Below, in pieces: positions 11,567 through 24,500 of a stretch of DNA of 64,000 bases. Position 1 is the stretch's first letter, and each line of letters opens with the position of its first letter. Below the pieces are notes generated by a model. That model searched no databases and was not told the origin of the DNA. It was given only the letters and a program-made list of their open reading frames with translations. This DNA comes from Chelonoidis abingdonii (lineage: Eukaryota > Chordata > Testudines > Testudinidae), in contig NC_133773.1 in assembly GCF_003597395.2 (NCBI RefSeq), positions 130,204,658 to 130,268,657 of the forward strand, in the 5' to 3' direction. Made by a program: the position numbers and the translations under genes.

Positions 11567-12357
11567 TGTGTCATATATTCAGATGGTTAAGGGTAAATGC
11601 TCTTATTACCTTGTAAGATGGTTAAAAAGTACCTGCCTAGCAACACAAACTGACCAGAGGGGACCCAATAGGGACAAGAATGTTTCAAAAGATAAGAGGG
11701 GAAGTTTTTCCGTTGTTTAGAAGTTTCAGTTTTAGCCATGAGTGAAAAAGATCAAGGAACCAGCCTCTTAATTCAAGCAGCAGTAGTTTTAGAAAGGAAT
11801 ATATAGTTAAAGGTTTATTTCTTGTAAACCTAGTTCTATGCAATTAGAGGTAGAATCAATTGTATGGGTAATATATTTCTTCTTGTGTAAATTAAATTTG
11901 GCCCAGTACGGGACTATTCTCTGTGTTTGGAAAATTCTGTTGCTTGTGAGAGTAGCTGTATGCTAATCTCTCCCAGAGGGTTTTCTTTACACCTTTCTTT
12001 CTTTAATTTATAAGCCTTTTCTTAATTACCAGATTGATTTTTTCTAGTTTTTAGATCCAAGGGGAATTGGATCTGGACTCATCCACGGGATTGGTATGAG
12101 GGGATGGTTTATTTCCTTTGTTTAATAAGATCCAAGGGAGTGTGATCTGTTCTCCCAGAGGAATTGTGAAGTCCCTACAATGCTTACCAGGGAGGAGGAG
12201 GGTTACTTGGTGGGGAAAGCGAGTGATCCAGACACTTAATAATTCTGGAATGGTGGCACGATACCAGATCTAAGCTTATACATAGCTTAGAAGTGCCATG
12301 CAGGTCACCCATATCTGTACCCCTAAAAGTTCAGAGTGGGGGAAAGGAACCTTGACA
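11567..12357 (+). mobile_element. Second solo LTR of a related family
   Basis: Starts TGTGTCATAT (alternatively at the TG of 11569) and ends ACCTTGACA. Flanks are ACCTT (11562-11566) and ACCTA (12358-12362), a 4/5 duplication. It shares with the LTR at 9979 the GACCAGAGG...CCAAT...GGGACA block, an ATTTATAAGCC-type region and the terminal layout, in the same orientation, but it is shorter (about 790 bp) and diverged. It is best read as an independent insertion. Confidence 0.7.
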
Positions 12358-12369
12358 ACCTATGCACAA

Positions 12370-12485
12370 GATTACTTAGTCGCTCTTTGCCTCTTCGTTC
12401 TCCATCAGTAAAAAATGGGAGAAGTAGACAGCTCTTGCACTTCACAGATGGTGTTGTGAGGCTAAAACATTAAAGATTGTGAGAT
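12370..12485 (+). mobile_element. MIR SINE, 3' part
   Basis: TTTGCCTCTTCGTTCTCCATC then AAAAATGGGAGAAG and GTTGTGAGGCTAAA follow the MIR core order (CTCAGTTTCCCCATCTGTAAAATGGG ... GTTGTGAGGATTAA). Confidence 0.55.
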
Positions 12486-12780
12486 CTACAGATAATACGT
12501 AAATGACGCCATTTAGATGAGTGTGAATCTAACAATGCCAGGCTCCAAGCCTTAGCCCAACTAGGTCCTCAATGTGTTTTGCTTCATTAATAGCTCTCTG
12601 ATAGCACACTTGTTTTCCTGTTTGCAAGAATAGTCTAAATCTGTTCTCGCAGGCAACACACAAACCATTAAACTGTGACCCTTATATTCGTTACATGGCA
12701 TATTATGAACGTACTTAGTATCTCTCCATCAGCTTCGCTGTGGAAGTTTAAGTGCAAGAGCCCTGCTAATGATTATTTTT

Positions 12781-14504
12781 TAGGGCTGTCAATTAATGCA
12801 AGTTAACTCATGCAATCAACTTTAATATTTTAAATCTTGTGATTAAAAAACTATCGCGTCGATTAATCGCACATTCAACAGTAGAACACACAACTGAAAT
12901 TTATAAATGTTTGTAGACCATCTTCTACATTTTCAATATTGATATTCAGTTACACAGAATAACAAATAATTGCCAGCCTTATTACAAATATTTGCCACTT
13001 GTAAAAATGATAAAGATAGTATTTTTCAATTCACCCCATAACAAGTACGTGAGTGCAAATCTCTATCACAAAAGTGCTAATTACAAATGCAGATTTTTTT
13101 GGTAGCATAACTGCGCACTCAAAAACAATAACGAACAGATTGATAGGCTTAAATTATTTATCAAGTTCCAAGTCAGTCCTACTTTCTTATTCGGGCCAAT
13201 TGTTAAAGACAAAACTAAGTTTGTTTACTATTTACGGGAGAATAGATGCTGCCTGCTTCTTAATTTAACAACGATGTCACCTGAAATATAACAGGCATTC
13301 ACAATGGCAGTTTTATGTAACTGGCAATTGCAAGGTATTTACAATAGCCAGATTATGTTAACATTTTGAATTAATGGCCCCTTCTTGCATTTGGCCCACA
13401 TTCCAGAGAACTGCTTCCATGCTTTGATGATCGCTCATGGAAAACAAGTAATTGGCATTTCACCAATTAAAAAATTCTGACAGAATTCTCCTTGGGGGAG
13501 AATTGTAATATTCTACCTGCTCTGTTTTTACTTCCACATGTGATGCCATATAGTCATGTATACAGCAGTCTCAGATAGGTGACCCATGCAGTTTGTTTTA
13601 CGAAAATATCACAGGGATTTGACAAAACGCATAAGAGGTACAGACCAATGTGAGATTTCTTAAAAAACAGCTACAGTTCCTCTGACGCCAAGTTTAAGAA
13701 TCTGAAGTGACCGGTTCCAAAATCTTAGAGAGGTTGAGGTGTGGAGCATGCTTCAGAAGTCTTTAAAAGGTAGCATACCAAAAAAGAAAAACAAACCTTT
13801 CTGGCAGGTGTGCATCTGGCTCAGATGTATGAAAAGTGAACATCGTCAGTCCACTCTAGTGCTTGGATCATTATTCCCATAACTCCCTTTTATAAGTATG
13901 TGGAGCGTTCCCTCTGGTGAAGGTGTGTTGATAGCTGAAGGTGAACATCTTGAACTAATCGCAGCATCTGGCAAGTAAACTATCTTTCAACACTTGCTAC
14001 AACAATGCACATGTGAATGCCTGTTCTCATTTTCAGGTGAACTTTGTAAAACAAAGAAGCAGGACCAGCAATATCTCCTTGCACAATTGCAACTAACCTT
14101 GTTGTCCGAGTTGATTGGCTGACCAGATTAAAGGTAGGTACTGAAGATAGACTTGTAAGGCTCTAAGTTTTAGCATTGTTTACTTACTGTAAGGAGGTAT
14201 TTTTTCTATTTTTTTACATAATTCTACATTTGTAAGTTCAATTTTCATATTTGTATGATGTGATAATAAAAATTTGTTTTTACAGTTGCAAATAATTACT
14301 CTGTAAATAAAAAATATAAAGTGTTAGCACGTACACTTTGTATTCTGCAATTGTAACTGAAAATTAATATTTATTTGAAAAATGTTAATAATATCCATAA
14401 TATTATAAAATAAATGAATTTCTATTGTTGTTTTATTAAGCGCAAATTTAAATAAATGACATGATATATCGTGTATTATTTTTTAATCACCTTGAGCAGC
14501 CCTA
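12781..14504 (+). mobile_element. Decayed hAT transposon with transposase C-terminal traces
   Basis: Left end TAGGGCTGTC and right end GAGCAGCCCTA are inverted repeats. Both ends carry ATTAATCGC/TAATCAC-like subterminal sequence. Broken + strand frames near 13960-14110 read CLFSFSGELCKTKK and similar, matching the hAT C-terminal dimerisation region that follows an L-x-x-PATT-x-x-x-E-R-x-FS block in intact relatives. No intact frame exceeds 71 codons. A matching 8-bp flanking duplication was not found, so the exact ends are approximate. Confidence 0.7.
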
Positions 14505-15065
14505 CAGTAAATATGCCTATTCCTTTGACAGATAGGTATCAAATGTTTATATATTTTTAAAGAATTTTTCCTCACGATGTTGCATTGTGTCTTACACGCC
14601 CTAACCTACTTTCACAAGCGAACATAAACATTGGCCACTGATTTGGGGCAACTTCATGACGCGCATTTGCTGTATCAGGAAACCTCACACCTGTTTTGCT
14701 TGAGGGCTTTGGATTGGCTGAAAATATTCACACTCAGTTTCTAGTAATAACTTGAATTCAGCTTCCTGAAATAATGTATGTTCCAGATATCTTCTATGGG
14801 TTTTTCTCAATTAAAATTTTTTCTAGTTTGCTGTTACCATACATTGATTATATATTCCATTTTAATGTGTTAATATATTAAATGTTACCTATGACATTAT
14901 ATATAAGTTCCTAATTTATCTGTGCGCACACACACACACACACACACACACTCTAACATTTCATGTGGAGGAATCAATCACATATTTTGCATGAGGGCAT
15001 TAGCTGAAATATACATTACGATGAAAAATACAAAAAGCTCCAGCAGCAACTCATTTGAAGCATAG
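14505..15065. other. AT-rich intergenic stretch
   Basis: No gene seen. Includes a dinucleotide repeat listed separately. Confidence 0.5.
14925..14951 (+). repeat. (CA)n microsatellite
   Basis: About 13 CA units, uninterrupted after an initial CG. Confidence 0.95.
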
Positions 15066-15273
15066 TACAGGTCTGTCGCATCTTATGCTGGGGTTACATT
15101 CTGCGGTCGGTGTGTAAAGCGAAAATCACGTATAGTCAAAATTACATTGAGTGTAATGGCGGGTGGAATCACCCACATGACAGGTACATTATTAAATTGT
15201 TATTTTTCTCTTTTTTCCTTTTTTGTTTTTGCCGACCACGTAAGGCTGAAATCATGCATACGACAGACCTGTA
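15066..15273. mobile_element. 208-bp MITE with TA flanks
   Basis: TACAGGTCTGTCGCAT at the left pairs with ATACGACAGACCTGTA at the right (imperfect inverted repeats). If TA is the duplicated target, the element is CAGGTCTG...CAGACCTG, consistent with a Tc1/mariner-like MITE. No coding capacity. Confidence 0.65.
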
Positions 15274-16563
15274 GCTGTCATGTTGCTGGGTTGTATGAAC
15301 TTCTCAGGTCTAATTTTGTGCTCAGCTGTGCCCTGCAACTCAACTGACTTGAATTTGGCTCCATTAATTATAGGCCTTTCTACTTTTGTAAGAATGTAGA
15401 CCAGTGTTGTGGCCTTTTAAACCTGAGTTTGCTTGATCTTGAATGGAAGGGCATCATTATTTATAAACATTGGGCCCAGTTTTGCTCTCGGTTGAAGCAC
15501 ATAATCAAGCTGCTAGGGTGTAACTGAGCAGTTTGGCTTGAAGTACGTTCCCTTAAACCCAATGAAAATGCTAATTTAGTTCTTTCTTCGCTGCTGCTGC
15601 GAAAAATAAACACAGCTTTGATGTAAGTTACAAAGCCACCAACTAGCGATGCAGATGATAAAATACTAACAATGGCCTAAAAATGCCAGTCCAGGTCTCA
15701 GAGGATGGGAGGGCTTCTATGGGGTCTTGGGAAGAAAAGAATGATGCCAAAGACAGGTCATTCCCACTTCTAAACCATAACCCTCCCCAGCAGGTATCCA
15801 TCCCTTACAGCCCAGAAATAAAAGGGACCACCTACCTTCGAGGAAGACCTGCAGGATTAGGCTCTAAAGCATTAAAGAAAATTTCTGATTTGTATCGGTA
15901 ACTCTGCAAAAGGAGAGGGATTCTCTACCGCAAACCCCAATCTGCTGTTGTCACCCCTTTATGCCTTTAATCCGTTAATGAGAATATATGCAGAGTCCCT
16001 GTTTCTAAGAGACTTAATAGGTAGCTGAAAGAATTACTGTTGGTTTAAAAATACAGTTTTGCCATCTACGTTTGAACCGTCTTTGTGCAGTAATGAGCAT
16101 GAATGCATGTGATTAAACATTGCAGCTTGCCAAACAGTTTTTGTAGTTGGCTGTATAAAATCTAAAAGCAGTTGTGTCACAGTTATGTTCATAAGATTAA
16201 ATGAAGGGCATCTATTAATTCCACAATAAATGCAAAGAAGAAACGGGCCCTTCCTTGGACAATCACTCTCTGGTTCTGCAGTGTTCCAGTCAAAGGTTGG
16301 ACGTTATGGTTTGCGCAGGTGTTTAAACTATGTTCTCTGTTATCTCCAACAAGGGAATACCTAAAGGCCTGATCCTGCTCCCTTTAAGTCAATTGCAAAA
16401 CTCCCATTTTCAATTCAGCAATGCAGGACCAAGCCCTAAAATTGGGAGAGGCCTGGGGATATTTACTGGCAAGAATAAGGGATTAGCAGTAAAGGCTGCA
16501 GGGTTACAGTCCCAACTCTGCCAGTTACACACGGCCAAAAAAGGCAGCTACATGTTCCAGTGA
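15274..16563. other. Intergenic, no gene seen
   Basis: No exon recognised. Near 16360-16440 is another copy of the old GGCCTGATCCTGC...AAAACTCCCATT dispersed repeat. Confidence 0.45.
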
Positions 16564-17060
16564 ACAGCGCAATTAACTGGGAAGCTGAAGATCTGGGTTC
16601 TATTTCTGATTGAGCCACCGACTTGCTATGTGACCAGAGCTGTGCGAAGGTTGGAGAATCCATTGCTTGAAGGACTTAGGAACAAAAGTTCCTAAATTCT
16701 CCACAACAGAAAGTTCTAAAAGGAAACTTTTTTTTCAGGTCAGTTGAAATGGTTCATTTCCATTTTGCCTTTTTTTTTTTTTTAAATAGAAAATTCTTAA
16801 CAAAAAGTCACTTCCAAATGGGTCATTTCAACAATGTCAGAACTTTTTTTCTCCCCACTTATGACTCCATTTCAATAAAGCATTTTAACTTCAGTAAAAC
16901 TGCGTTCGCTCTCAGAAAATGGTCCTGTTGAAATATATCTGACCCCAGCACTATATGAGATCTTGAGCAAGTCACTCCGCCTTTCTGTGCCTCACTTTAC
17001 TCACAGGTGAAATGGAGAGAGTGTTAGCTGTTTTGGGAGGCTTTATTAATTAGGACCTTA
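16564..17060 (+). mobile_element. MIR SINE split by an insertion
   Basis: The left part (to 16634) reads AGATCTGGGTTCTATTTC...GACTTGCTATGTGAC. The right part (from about 16960) continues TTGAGCAAGTCAC...TTCTGTGCCTCA. Removing 16635-16959 restores the MIR order CTTGCTGTGTGACCTTGGGCAAGTCAC. Confidence 0.65.
16635..16951. mobile_element. Insertion inside MIR, probably hAT-like
   Basis: A 317-bp insert starting CAGAGCTGTGCG is flanked by TATGTGAC (16627-16634) and TATATGAG (16952-16959), a 6/8 match to an 8-bp duplication. The start looks like a hAT terminus; the right terminus is a poor inverted match, so the class is tentative. Confidence 0.45.
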
Positions 17061-19578
17061 CCCTGCTGTCCTTGCACAGGGAAAAATAAACCACCCTCAG
17101 TGACTTCATTATGGGAGTTTTACTTGCATTAGAATGCAGGATCATGTTATTGGGGCAAGATCGTGAGCTGGTGTTATCTGGGAGAGCTCCACTGATCTTG
17201 ATGGAGCTATGCTGATTTATGCCATCTGAGGAGCCGCCTTTTAATTTTAAAGAAGCATTTTAATATCAGGTGAAAGATGCTTGTTAAATGGATATTATTG
17301 CTTAAAATATGTCATGATTACCATTGCCTGTAATTTACAAGTTAAAACTAATTACAGGTAGGAACAATTCTGGAACAAGTTCAGGAATTCCTCATTGTTG
17401 TCATGTTCAGTTGGTTTTTGTCCCATATCCTCTCCCCCCCACCTTTTGTAGTGGATTAAGTCATTATTAAAGCTGCTGTGCAGAAAAAGGCTGCAATTCT
17501 CATTTATTAATTACCCTGGTCATTTGAAAAATATTGTAAAGCTTCATTTCTGATGGATGCCAGCTTGTGGGGTTAGCATGCCAGGCAGGGAGCTGTAAGA
17601 GGACTAGATTGCAACTTTAACAATACATCCATACTAGGGAGAATAGATGCTCCTTTCACCCCTCTGCATGGGCCATCCACCTCCACTACATATGGATCTG
17701 GGAATGTGGGAGTAAGCAGGTGCTGGGTGCCCAATTAATCCCCTTGGCTGGAGCCAGTGGGGTAGGGAATGGGCAGAATTTTTTATTTGACCCAATGACC
17801 CAGTACAGCTAAGCCAGGCTATACCACTATTTGCCACGGGTATAGGCCAGTGGCAAATTACTATACTACCTTTACCCTAGAACAAGGGGGAAGCAGAGAG
17901 GAAATTGGGTCTCAAAGGGCAGTTCCCTGCTGCTACCCCAGGGACGGTGCAATTTATGCACCACTGCCTACTCAGGACTGTACCTAAAATCTCAGTCCAG
18001 CTCAAAACATTTTTTAAAGAGAACACACCGCCACTGCAGCTGGCTGTGGGAAAACAAAAATCCACTTGTGCAAGCTAAGTAGTTCTGCTGTTGTAAAGAG
18101 TTAGTCACAAGTCTGAGAAAGCTAGGGTAGACAGGAGAAATTGGTCTTAATTGGATACACATACTATATGTGCTATTGCTCCACATTTATGTTGTTAAGG
18201 AAACATATGTCCAAGGAAACCATTTTGTTGTTGCTTCCTTTGTGGGTTAGTTTCTAAACTACTCGGTTATTGTTTTATTAAGGCAGCGTATTCCCTTATT
18301 GATGGCTTCATTCTCAGGATGACCTTGTCATTGTTTTCTCAAGTACTTGTAATTGTTACAGTGGAGAACATTGGGCTTTAATTATCTGTAGTAAAAACTC
18401 ATACACTCTGGTTACACTCTGCTGATCGTATTGGATACACTACAATATTTATTTGCCGAAGAGGGGAAAATGGCAATGGCAAGCCAATCTAAGGACTCTC
18501 ACACGAGAAAGTAATGGTGGATATTACAGGTTCCTAAACTACTGTAATAGCATACAGTAATTCAAGCAACCCTGGTAATCATTTGATGCTTGGGTTCAGT
18601 ACAGATTACCAGCTATTACACTGGGCAGTCTCTCAATCTTGGGAATATCTGTTAAATGTTTACACTTTAAGGTAGAGAATGTAAAAACCATGGATTGGCA
18701 AATAGTGCGTGCTGCAGAAACATTAGGACTTCTTAATCTTATTTTAAAGTAATGTATTCAGGGCAGCTGTCCAGATAGAGGTGCTTATTACAAGACTTCA
18801 GTTGCCATATACACTCATAAATAATTCAATTCAGATAGCCATTCTATAGAGTTTAGCCCACCCAAATTTCCTAGTGACTACACTGGGAGTTATACAGATT
18901 GCAAACTGGGGGACAGATACATAAAAACTGAAAACATTATCAGGGAGGGGAGGATGAGGGTGTGAGAGAGAGACTGGATAAGTATGTGTGTATGATGTCA
19001 GAAAATTTATTTGTGCCATGTCCAATCCTAATCCCATTGAAATCAATGGAAAAACTCCTCATTCCTTCACTGGGAGTAATTTCAGTTTTGTGGGTCCAGA
19101 TCCTCAAAAGGTATTTTGATTTCCCTAAGATTAGGAGCCTTAATACCTTTGAGGATCTGGGCATTAAGCCTTATGTAGATGGGCCCTAATTACCTCACCC
19201 AATACCTTACCCCAGGAGTCGGTCTACTAATTTCAGATTGATGGGACTACTCCTGGAGTAAGGCACTAGTCAGCCTGAGTAAGAACAAGATCTCATCCTT
19301 AGCGAACAGTGAAGATCATCATATGGTAGTTATTGAATGTTGGGATATTATGCAATGCAGAAGAGCAAAATCAATTTGATAAGGACACGCAGGGGGGATA
19401 ATGAATGATAGCAGGTGCAGCAGAAGAGCTGGAGGGAAAGATGATTCCCTCACTATTCCTTAAAAATATCTAGATATTTATCTGTGACGTGAGCAATGTA
19501 AATGTGCACATGTATCGATAGTACAAGACTTCAGTTGCTATATGAACTCAGATAGGGCTTCATTCTGCCACTTGGAGT
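17061..19578. other. Intergenic, no gene seen
   Basis: No coding exon. Around 17230-17370 is an AT-rich stretch with several TAAT/ATTA motifs. About 19010-19300 contains old dispersed repeat phrases (CCATTGAAATCAATGG and GGGACTACTCCTGG). Confidence 0.45.
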
Positions 19579-19764
19579 CAGGGCCGGCTCTAGGTTTTTT
19601 GCTGCCCCAAAACAAACACAACACAAAACCAACCAACCTCCAAAAGCAAAAAACAAAAACAAAAAACCTCCTGGAATGCCACTCCTGGAATTGTGCCACC
19701 CCAAGACTCCCGGAATGCCGCCCCTAGCACGTATTTGGTTTGGTGGTGCCTAGAGCTGGCCCTG
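19579..19764. mobile_element. hAT-type MITE
   Basis: CAGGGCCGGCTCTAGG at the left and CCTAGAGCTGGCCCTG at the right are 15/16 inverted repeats. Flanks CTTGGAGT (19571-19578) and CCTGGAGC (19765-19772) match at 6 of 8 positions. It is 186 bp with an A-rich interior and is non-coding. Confidence 0.8.
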
Positions 19765-20424
19765 CCTGGAGCAGTCCCTTACTAAATGAGTAGTGCCATT
19801 GACTTCAATTAGCAATTTATTATTCTACATGAGCAAGGGTAACCACATTTGTCTAACTGCCTCACCGTCTTTGGTAACCAAACATTATGGATGCTTAAGG
19901 CAGAGAACTTTGACATTTTTAACCAGAAAATGTCACTTCATTGAAGCTGAAAATGTTGGTAAGCAAGGGTTAGTCTCACCAAATCTCCCACTTTTTTTAA
20001 AAACAACAGTCCCAATTTTGTTAAAGTTTCATTTTGACATTTTCAAAATGAAAATGGTTTTATGGTTCAAGTGACTTTTAGTATAAACTAACTAAAATTT
20101 AGAAATAAAGGGTTAAAAATCAGCAGGTCAAAAATCAAGACAAAGTTTAGGAATTATTGATTGATCTGATTGACAAGATTTTTGGATCATCAGTTCACTA
20201 AAATTTGAGATGGTCTCAAATCAGGATAAAAAAAAATCAAGGAAAAAAACTAAAACCAAAAAAAACAGGAAAAAAATTGCTGCCCAACTCTGCTTTTAAA
20301 ATGGTGTTAGAAAATAAAGGTGTGATGTGGTTTAGTACAATCAGACATGGCAATTAAACACAATCTCTATAAAACTGCTTTAAGTAACTATACAAATGGT
20401 ACATCACATTGAGATGGGAGTCAA
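19765..20424. other. Intergenic, A-rich
   Basis: No gene seen. Low-complexity A-rich sequence at about 20225-20280. Confidence 0.45.
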
Positions 20425-20560
20425 AATACTCACGGCTCTGCCCAAATTTGCTGTGTGACCTTGTCCAAGTCACTGAACCTCTCTGCAACTGTAGGAAGAC
20501 AATAACCAATTTCCATCACTCTTACTAGAGCACCACAAGATTGACTGAAGTATTATTATT
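20425..20560 (+). mobile_element. MIR SINE
   Basis: GGCTCTGCCC...TTTGCTGTGTGACCTTGTCC with AAGTCACTGAACCTCTCTG is a clear MIR core. Confidence 0.75.
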
Positions 20561-21179
20561 ATTTGTGTGTTGGCTGTTAGCAGCATGGAGCAAACCCAAG
20601 ACCTCTGGTTCTAAAAGCAGGTGCCTCTACTGCCTGAACCAGAAGAGTCAGTGGTGTTAGCTCAGAGCTAGTAACTGATTAGTCTCTCTGTGTGGCCCAG
20701 CAATTAGAGAAGGACAGAGAGACACATACTATAAGTTTGGTTACATTATAAAATTCTTAGGGATGTGTTGACAACACAACGAATGCAGAACTACACAATT
20801 CCCCCAACATCCAGAGGTGACTGCGTCCCTCAGGCTGCAACAGTTATGGCCTCATCCTGGATTCTTTGCACACAAAAAACCTCCCACTGACTTGGGAAAG
20901 GGTCAGTCTCTCAACATTGTATTGCCTCAACTGAGATCAGTAATGGCACTCAAGCTGGAGCCCCTAAATTTTAAGAGAAGGGGCTGCTAGCAGAACATTA
21001 AGGGTCCTCACCTTTGGCATTTACTTCTACAAATGGGCCTGAAATAGCTGAATGTTGACTCTGAAGCATGCTACAAAGTCCATCTATTGACATGGGCTTT
21101 GGGAGCAGGAGAAGGGTTGCAAGGATTAGTACTTAGAGGGAAGGTGAAGTGGTTTTATACATTTAAGATATGGGTGGTA
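20561..21179. other. Intergenic, no gene seen
   Basis: No exon or recent repeat recognised. Confidence 0.45.
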
Positions 21180-21545
21180 AGTACAGTAGGGGAGAAAAAT
21201 AATCAGGCACTAAAGATATCTTTAATCTAAAGAAGGCAGACATCACAAGAACCAATGGTTGGAAGCTGAAGGTAAATTCAAAATAGAAATCAGGCACCAG
21301 TTTTAATAGTGAGAGGGTGAGTAACTATTGGAACAAAATTTTCGAGGAAAGTGAAGGATTCTCCATCTCTTGATATCTTCAGATCAAGACCAGATATCTT
21401 TCTAAAAGATACTCTGTAGTCAAACACAAGTTATTGGGCTCAGCACTGGAATGTAATGGCCTCAGATATACAGGAGGAGGGTAGACTAGATAATGTAGGG
21501 GTCCCTACTTTTCATAGATTTGAAGGTCAGTATCAATTTCACAGA
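21180..21545 (+). mobile_element. CR1/L3-type LINE, 3' end fragment
   Basis: The order of ACAAGAACCAATGGTTGGAA, TGAAGGATTCTCCATCTCTTG, AGATCAAGACCAGATATC and GTAGACTAGATAATG matches the 3' end of CR1/L3-type elements. It parallels the LINE end at about 33480-33700 in this window. Confidence 0.65.
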
Positions 21546-24500
21546 GCGAAATAAGACTCCTCACTGATGTACCTGTTTTGTTTACTATGTTTTGAATTAC
21601 AGATAAAAGGACCAGAGAGCACAGGTGAGGCACTTTGGAATATTGTATTAAAGAGTATAGGGATCCAAAGAGAAGCCCAAAGGAGACAATTATTGTAGGA
21701 CTTCTCAGTTTTAGAAGGGCTTCCTGGACACAATGAAGCCTTCAGAGGGAAACATAAAATGTCTATAAAATAAACCATGTTATATTTAAACTCCCAGAAA
21801 AGCACAACAAAGTGTCTCTGGTTGAAAGTGGTACAGAGGAAAACATGCTAAAGATGCATGTTTCTTTCTTTAATGTGTCACTATGCATGGTGTTCCGCCT
21901 GACAATGTTAATGCCATAGATGTCCTGTGTTTAATGCAGTTTCCAAGATCCAGATTCTCTTGCCTTTACTGAGTGAATAGTGCTTCACTCCACAAATAAT
22001 CCCATTGAAAAAAATTAGTCTGATTTTTTACAGAATAAGGTTCTACTCTATTTGAATAAGGGTGATGGAGTCTGCCCAAATAATATTTAAAATGCAGACA
22101 CTACAGATTAGATTGATATAGAAATACTGCTTCTGAACACTAAACACACACCATACTTTGGGGAAGTCAGGATCCAGAGCAGGATTTCTTTATACTATTC
22201 TAATTTTTGTATCACTTCCATCACTGCGTCAGCCTCATCTCTACTCTAGACCGAGTTAGAAATCACAGGGGGTTGTGGATGCTTGAATTTTATATGTACT
22301 TATTTATGACAAGCAGAATATCTATTTTACAAAGCTATTGCCTCCCTCCTTAATTAAGCTGGTTAAGAGATACATGTATCTATTAGGCATGCTTTATGAT
22401 CCATCTCAGCACTGCAGTTTAGAAAGAAACATCTGACATTTAAAAAAAATATGCAAACAAAGTTACTGTGTAGTTCATCTCAGTTCACAGAACACAAATT
22501 CGATAGTGAAAAGTGATTTGGGAGTCATTTCATTTGCTATTAAGTTTTACACAATGTGGCAGCACTACATAAAGAACATGCACTAACGCCCTTCTTTGGG
22601 TCTAGTTTCAATTAAATTGAAATGGGATTGCAATGTGAGTTGACCCAAGCAACAGCCAAAATAGTTGTGCCGAATTCAGTGCCAAAGCCAGCTGCATGAT
22701 GCTGGTTTCCCTTTCCATACCAATCATGCCAGCTGAGATTCTGAAAGGGTAGGAATATCAATACAAAAAAGGGAGACTTATTGCCATGGAGTGGCCTGTA
22801 TTTTTTTAATAGAGTGACAGACGGTTAAATGAAAAGTTAATTCACTGCCACAATAAAACAGTGGCCAAGCCTCCCTTACCTTTGTTTTATTTCGAGCAAC
22901 TGTAATAAAATGGCTGTTGGAGCTCACATACACACACACTTTTTCCCCCCCCTTTTGCTTCACAGTTAAATGAAGTGTTAGGTATATGAAGGTAAAATAA
23001 TGGATATTAAACCATTGTTATTACACTGATTCTGCAGGCAACAGAGGCAAGGTTTTATATATTAACAGTGCAGGTGACAGTGGTCTGCTTTAACACAAAA
23101 ATACTTGGAGCCACTTCAATAGCTGGTGTTTCACCCGGTGCTGGGGTGGGGGTGGGGGGTGAGTCAGCAAGTGACAAGAAGCAAAACCCAGTTCTGGCAA
23201 AGCCTAAGTCACTCAGTATGTGGTAACAATAAGTCTATGCTAATTATTTAACTAAGGCCATAAAACCTGGAAGGCTAACAAACTAATTCATAAATATAAC
23301 ATGTACAATATATGGTTTTACTATTGTTCCTCCAGCCTTGCGGAGACGCAGACGCTACCAAAAGAAAGATTAAAGGCCAGCGCAGGGACAGGGATGCACA
23401 GACTGACCCCATCCATTACTGAGCACCCACAACTCTCATCGAAGTCAACAGGTGATACAGTTGCTCAGTACATTTCAGGCTCAGGCACTGAAGATGAACC
23501 AGCACCAGCTAATATACCTTAGGCCTCTGTTAACTCCTCGCAGATCCCCCTATGCAGCTGCTAATGAAAAGTCACAGGGACTGCCAGTAGCAACACAGCT
23601 CAAAACAAACTGTGAGAGAAGGATACCAGAGCACCATGGAAAAAAGGTACTCACTCTGCAAACAGCTCCTACCTCTTCAGATCTAAAGTGAAAATGAGAT
23701 TCTCCTTTTCTATCTCCAGTATATTTCTTCCCTCTAAAGTTCACACCCCACCAGCATATCCCCCCTCACTTGTAGGGATGTTTTATAGGCTGACCCTGTG
23801 GGATTGCCTATCCGATTCATTCTGGCCTTCTAGCCCCAAACCGTGTATTAACCAGAGTGTTCCCTCTAACTGAGGAAGCCCAACACATTCAGCTACTTGG
23901 CCAAATCTTGTTCCCCCCATTCATGCATGTGTTCCCTTTAATCCCATGAGCTGGTCATGCAGGATTTGGCCCATTCTCAGCAGCCCTCTTCAGTTAATTC
24001 TTCTGAAGAACATGTCAACTCAGATATTTGTGTCAATGAAGTTATTGATTTCATATCTTTACCACTTTTCCTACAGTATTTTGGGTCATGAGGTCATGTG
24101 ACCCCACCTCATCCAATAGCTAGCTGGTCAATAGTTTAAGAAACCTCAGTATTGACTGCTGGGCAAATGATCGTGCAGAGAAAATGACCAAACATCCATC
24201 AATTGGATTGTGTTTGGCAACACAAGGGTGTTTGCAGTGAACCCAAACAGATAACTGGGTCAGTCTACTAAAGATACATGTGTCATCAGCTTTAAAGCAA
24301 TTGATTCTTTTAAAAGTGAAATGAAGATGCAGTTGGAACCGTCTTTGGTCCTTAGCCAAAACCCTTTGAAGTCAAGGCTCTCATCAGTTGCAATGGGCTT
24401 TAAAACAGGCCCTTTGTGTGTATGAACAACAGCTCTTCAGTCAGGCTCCCAAAATAAATCAAATAAATGAAGACATCTTTTGTAAATTATTTTAAGTGCA

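Noticed and set aside
9979..12357. One complete provirus with two LTRs
   Set aside because: Only 557 bp between the LTRs, no viral coding sequence, different LTR lengths and separate target duplications.
14925..14951. CRISPR array or other spaced direct repeats
   Set aside because: Only a simple CA repeat; no array of spaced repeats exists anywhere in the window, as expected for vertebrate DNA.
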